A stretch of 64,000 bases of DNA from Liolophura sinensis. Its lineage: Eukaryota > Mollusca > Polyplacophora > Chitonida > Chitonidae. A program made the translations under genes and the position numbers. Shown piece by piece: positions 61,498 to 64,000 of the stretch. Location: positions 43,087,116-43,151,115 of the forward strand of contig NC_088301.1 in assembly GCF_032854445.1 (NCBI RefSeq). The letters run 5' to 3'. Every line of letters starts with the position of its first letter. Within the stretch, counting starts at the first letter, position 1. The notes beneath the pieces are model-generated. The model had not been told where the DNA came from. It saw only the letters and a program-made list of their open reading frames with translations, and searched no databases.

Positions 61498-62615
61498 GTA
61501 AGCTTCAGCCTGGACACGTGATGTAATTACCGGAAAACATCTCTCTCAATGTGCCAAGCATTTACTGAACGGGAAATCTTTGAAGCCTTGTGATTACCCC
61601 ATAATTCATGTACTTTCCTTGCCCTAAACAAGGTTATATAGTTAGGAGATGCCATAAATCAGTCACAAGATTCAGATATATATTCATAGTTTGTGTTATG
61701 TATGCTGTTTCTGTGACTATTAAACAGTTAAATGTTCTGGAAATTGGAAGATACAGGTATTGTGTTTATGCAGTGGAAACTCTTTGCACCCAAATGTGCA
61801 AAAAGGTCACTTAACCAGTTTTTGGTGCACATTTTATCTTCAGTACATTACATGCTACTTAAAATAAACTTCTGACAAAATGTGTGGCATGTGCATGAGA
61901 ATTCTTATGAAGTTTAACAGCTTGTACAGATGTAAGATAGGCTTATTTTCGTCCAAAATATATGAAAATTTGTGACATGAGGTATTCTGGGGATATAAAT
62001 GAAATTTCCATGTTACTAAGCTCATACTTTTTCTCAGTGGGTGTGTCCATTAAAAACTATTTGATAGTATATGTGTTCCAGTAGTAGTCTTGACATTTTT
62101 ACCTCTGCCATTGATTACAATTAAGTCAATCTGTTACATTTTTCAGATAGCAGCCCAAAGTTTCTTAAGGTTTTCACTGTTAAGAGCTCTTCATAAAGTG
62201 GAATTTTATATAAAAAAGGCTCTAAAGTTAAGATTTTGCACAGGAATTTTCAGTTCATTTGCAATAGACCATTTTCACTCTATCGCAAGATAATTCATTT
62301 ACCAAATCGTGAAAGAAAGAACTATTTAGAGATATTTTTCAAATTTTGATTCAAATTTGATAGGACTGTAAAATTCCCTCAGGAAAGATGTAATATTCAT
62401 GTAAAACATAGGTATTTCCTGCAGATTTTAACCATTGGATATCTGTATGTTCCACTTGCCTGTAGTTATAGGAAGAAAAGAGGCACTTATAATGGCTGAG
62501 TTTCATTTTTTGCACCATTGTATGTTCTTTTTGTCTTGAATGAATCCATGAATTTTTCAGTTATTTGAGTTAGCTGTGGGAGTAAAAATGTTAAATTATC
62601 TTGTTGATATTTCAG

Positions 62616-62731
62616 GTGTGAAGAGTAGTAGACTGGCTCAACCTGAGGAAACTCAACCAGCAATGCTGCTGCTTATGGAGGATTCCAGCCAGTTTTTCCA
62701 TCACAACAACACAGAACAACCCTACCAAAAG
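62616..62731 (+). CDS. TTLL-like membrane protein, coding exon 3
   Basis: The acceptor is 'ttgttgatatttcag' and the donor 'caaaag|gtacag' at 62732. The 116-nt exon enters in phase 1 (its first two bases complete a Gly codon with the last base of exon 2) and leaves in phase 0. It encodes residues 158-196, including a hydrophobic MLLLMEDS strand, an N-N-T sequon, and the end PYQK that runs directly into VNQIPG of the next exon. In TTL-family proteins the N-terminal subdomain has a Trp/hydrophobic strand followed by a 'QKVNHFPG'-type segment, and the order here fits. Confidence 0.75.
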
Positions 62732-63214
62732 GTACAGAATATGGCTGAAGAGAAAAAGCAGAAAAAATGACAACATTTGTTATTTGTACTTCACAGCTGC
62801 TATAAATAGACTCATGTAATTGGGATATCCAGAGGAGTTTGTCTTACATGTTTGTAGCCTGTGGAGCTGCGGTACCCAAGGCACGTATAATGTTGTCATT
62901 TCCATTTAAAATGTCTGTTTCTAATTAAGTATTTCTGGATGTGATGTGCTTAGGTACATGTATTTTTTTAGTCCCACGATAAGAAATCCTGTGACAAAAA
63001 GTTTGTAAAGTTGCATTAAGTCAGGTTGACTTCATTTGATTTTATCTCATCTTTTGAGATATATCTGGTTTGAGAATGCCAATTTATTAAAAGAACACTC
63101 TTCTTATGATCTTGTCTAGAAATACTACATATACGTAGTCAGGCATTTCAGAAGCAATTTCAAGGTTAAATCCGGTATGTAATTGTCATACATTTTTCTT
63201 TTTTACCTTCAAAG

Positions 63215-63474
63215 GTGAACCAGATTCCAGGGTTTGTACAACACCTCACACCTGCAGATAATTTCTGCCAATCAGTCAGGTGGGCGAAGGATAATATGGG
63301 TATGTTAAATGTGCTGGGAAGAAATCCCCCTGCACGTATCAATGTACGCTCTTGCACCCAACATGATTTTCGTTATGGACTGAAAGCGCTTTTTAGCTCA
63401 TCTGCACAGAATACAGTGGGAGCTTATATCATGCCCAAGGCATTGCATCCAATAACAGTTAAAGCAATGTTAAG
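63215..63474 (+). CDS. TTLL-like membrane protein, coding exon 4 (start of TTL domain)
   Basis: The acceptor is 'tttttaccttcaaag' and the donor 'taag|gtaaat' at 63475. The 260-nt exon enters in phase 0 and leaves in phase 2, encoding residues 197-282. The junction YQK-VNQIPG with LTPADNFCQS following resembles the conserved 'QKVNHFPG...LTRKDLL.KN' segment of tubulin-tyrosine-ligase-like proteins (Pfam TTL, an ATP-grasp ligase fold). AYIMPKALHP at residues 266-275 fits the 'F.P.T..LP' segment that follows it in that family. Known family members ligate amino acids (Tyr, Glu, Gly) to tubulin or other proteins. The ATP-binding and catalytic residues would lie in exons beyond the window end, so activity cannot be judged. 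An N-terminal membrane anchor is unusual for the family; from memory, the nematode TTLL-15 group is similar. The family call is by eye. Confidence 0.65.
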
Positions 63475-64000
63475 GTAAATATTACAGGTGGTATCTGAGA
63501 AATGTAGTGCATGTATTTAGCTCAGAATTGCGTGCATGCAATGCACTCTAACATGTATGTGTTTATTACCATAAATTAGAAAATTTCATGACTTGATCTC
63601 TTGTGGTACATGGTTTATATGCCAAATATATTTAGGGTAAGTTTTGCATTTATATGTATACCTATTCAGCTTAAAGGTAGCTCAGTGATGCAGTTTGACT
63701 TTTTGGCTTATATTTTCTCATTTTCTCAACACCAAGATATCTGTTCATATTACATCAATTTCTATTTTGATTGCCACAGGCCTTTCAATTCCTTGCCTAT
63801 GCAATGAGTTGCACCATATCAGAACTTAGTATACATGCATATTGTTATATATAAGCAGTATAGGGGCCTCAGTGGCCTGGTGGTAAGCGTGGTAGAGCAA
63901 TGAATCAGGAACATATTACCAATGCAATCGCTGTGAGATGAAGTCCAGCTCATAATGGCTTTCCCTGGGGTCATACATATGAAGATCCAGCTGCCACCTA
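63475..64000 (+). other. Intron 4 (partial) of the TTLL-like gene
   Basis: Sequence after the gtaaat donor. It contains no further exon before the window ends and carries a SINE copy at its right edge. Confidence 0.5.
63863..64000 (+). mobile_element. tRNA-derived SINE, cut by window end
   Basis: The copy starts with 'ggggcctcagtggcctggtgg', matching the 5' head of the copies at 42203 and 43499. It continues through 'aatgcaatcgctgtgag', a B-box-like 'agatgaagtccagctc' and the start of the unique body. The 3' tail lies outside the window. Confidence 0.75.

Noticed and set aside
1-64000. CRISPR arrays, integrases, transposases, operons
   Set aside because: None seen. The repeats are contiguous tandem units or SINEs, without unique spacers, and no long transposase frame exists.

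Overview
The window is eukaryotic nuclear DNA. It is AT-rich and dominated by introns and intergenic sequence. There are no bacterial-style operons, and the recognisable coding pieces are short exons bounded by GT/AG splice sites. The interspersed repeats point to a lophotrochozoan, most likely a mollusc. At least six copies or fragments belong to a tRNA-derived SINE whose tail reads roughly 'gtgaaatattcttgagtacggcgtaaaac...(aaat)n'. Two copies belong to a 'gtgagtgagtg...gggtttaac' element, and the palindrome TACATGTA recurs throughout. The taxon is an inference from repeat style, not from a marker gene.

Left part (1-31 kb): a probable minus-strand gene with large introns. A start-codon exon lies at 18854-18999 and a weaker candidate second exon at 16620-16695. 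A GC-richer block at 15.1-15.6 kb may hold an alternative first exon, and a coiled-coil exon lies at 4029-4193. The product is not recognised. Around these lie a satellite-like ~88/86-bp array (5.76-7.15 kb), a 49-bp minisatellite (9.04-9.77 kb), a 326-bp tandem duplication (13.7-14.4 kb), a full-length reverse SINE (20.9-21.2 kb), a perfect 16-bp hairpin (21.3 kb) and a foldback element inside a ~90-bp array (26.8-27.3 kb). A further minus-strand exon candidate lies at 30381-30536.

Middle part (31-53 kb): one good plus-strand internal exon at 35373-35521, whose DNHMHLD motif recalls TatD-type hydrolases. A tentative compact three-exon minus-strand gene lies at 44618-45688. Repeats include a 21-bp array at 36.5-37.1 kb, several SINEs, and short tandem duplications at 50-51.5 kb. 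A dense cluster of nuclear-receptor half-sites lies at 44281-44311 and a canonical PBX-MEIS composite site at 51765-51774.

Right part (53.9-64 kb): the best-supported gene, on the plus strand. Four exons (CDS 53937-54227, 61317-61497, 62616-62731, 63215-63474) join with matching phases. They encode the first 282 residues of a single-pass membrane protein whose C-terminal part looks like the start of a tubulin-tyrosine-ligase-like (TTLL) domain. The rest of the gene lies beyond the window. Its ~7.1-kb first intron contains a candidate regulatory element with inverted GATA sites. No unmistakably new biological system was found. The most notable items are this TTLL-like membrane protein, the possible alternative first exons, the repeat arrays that stay open in several frames, and the receptor-site cluster.
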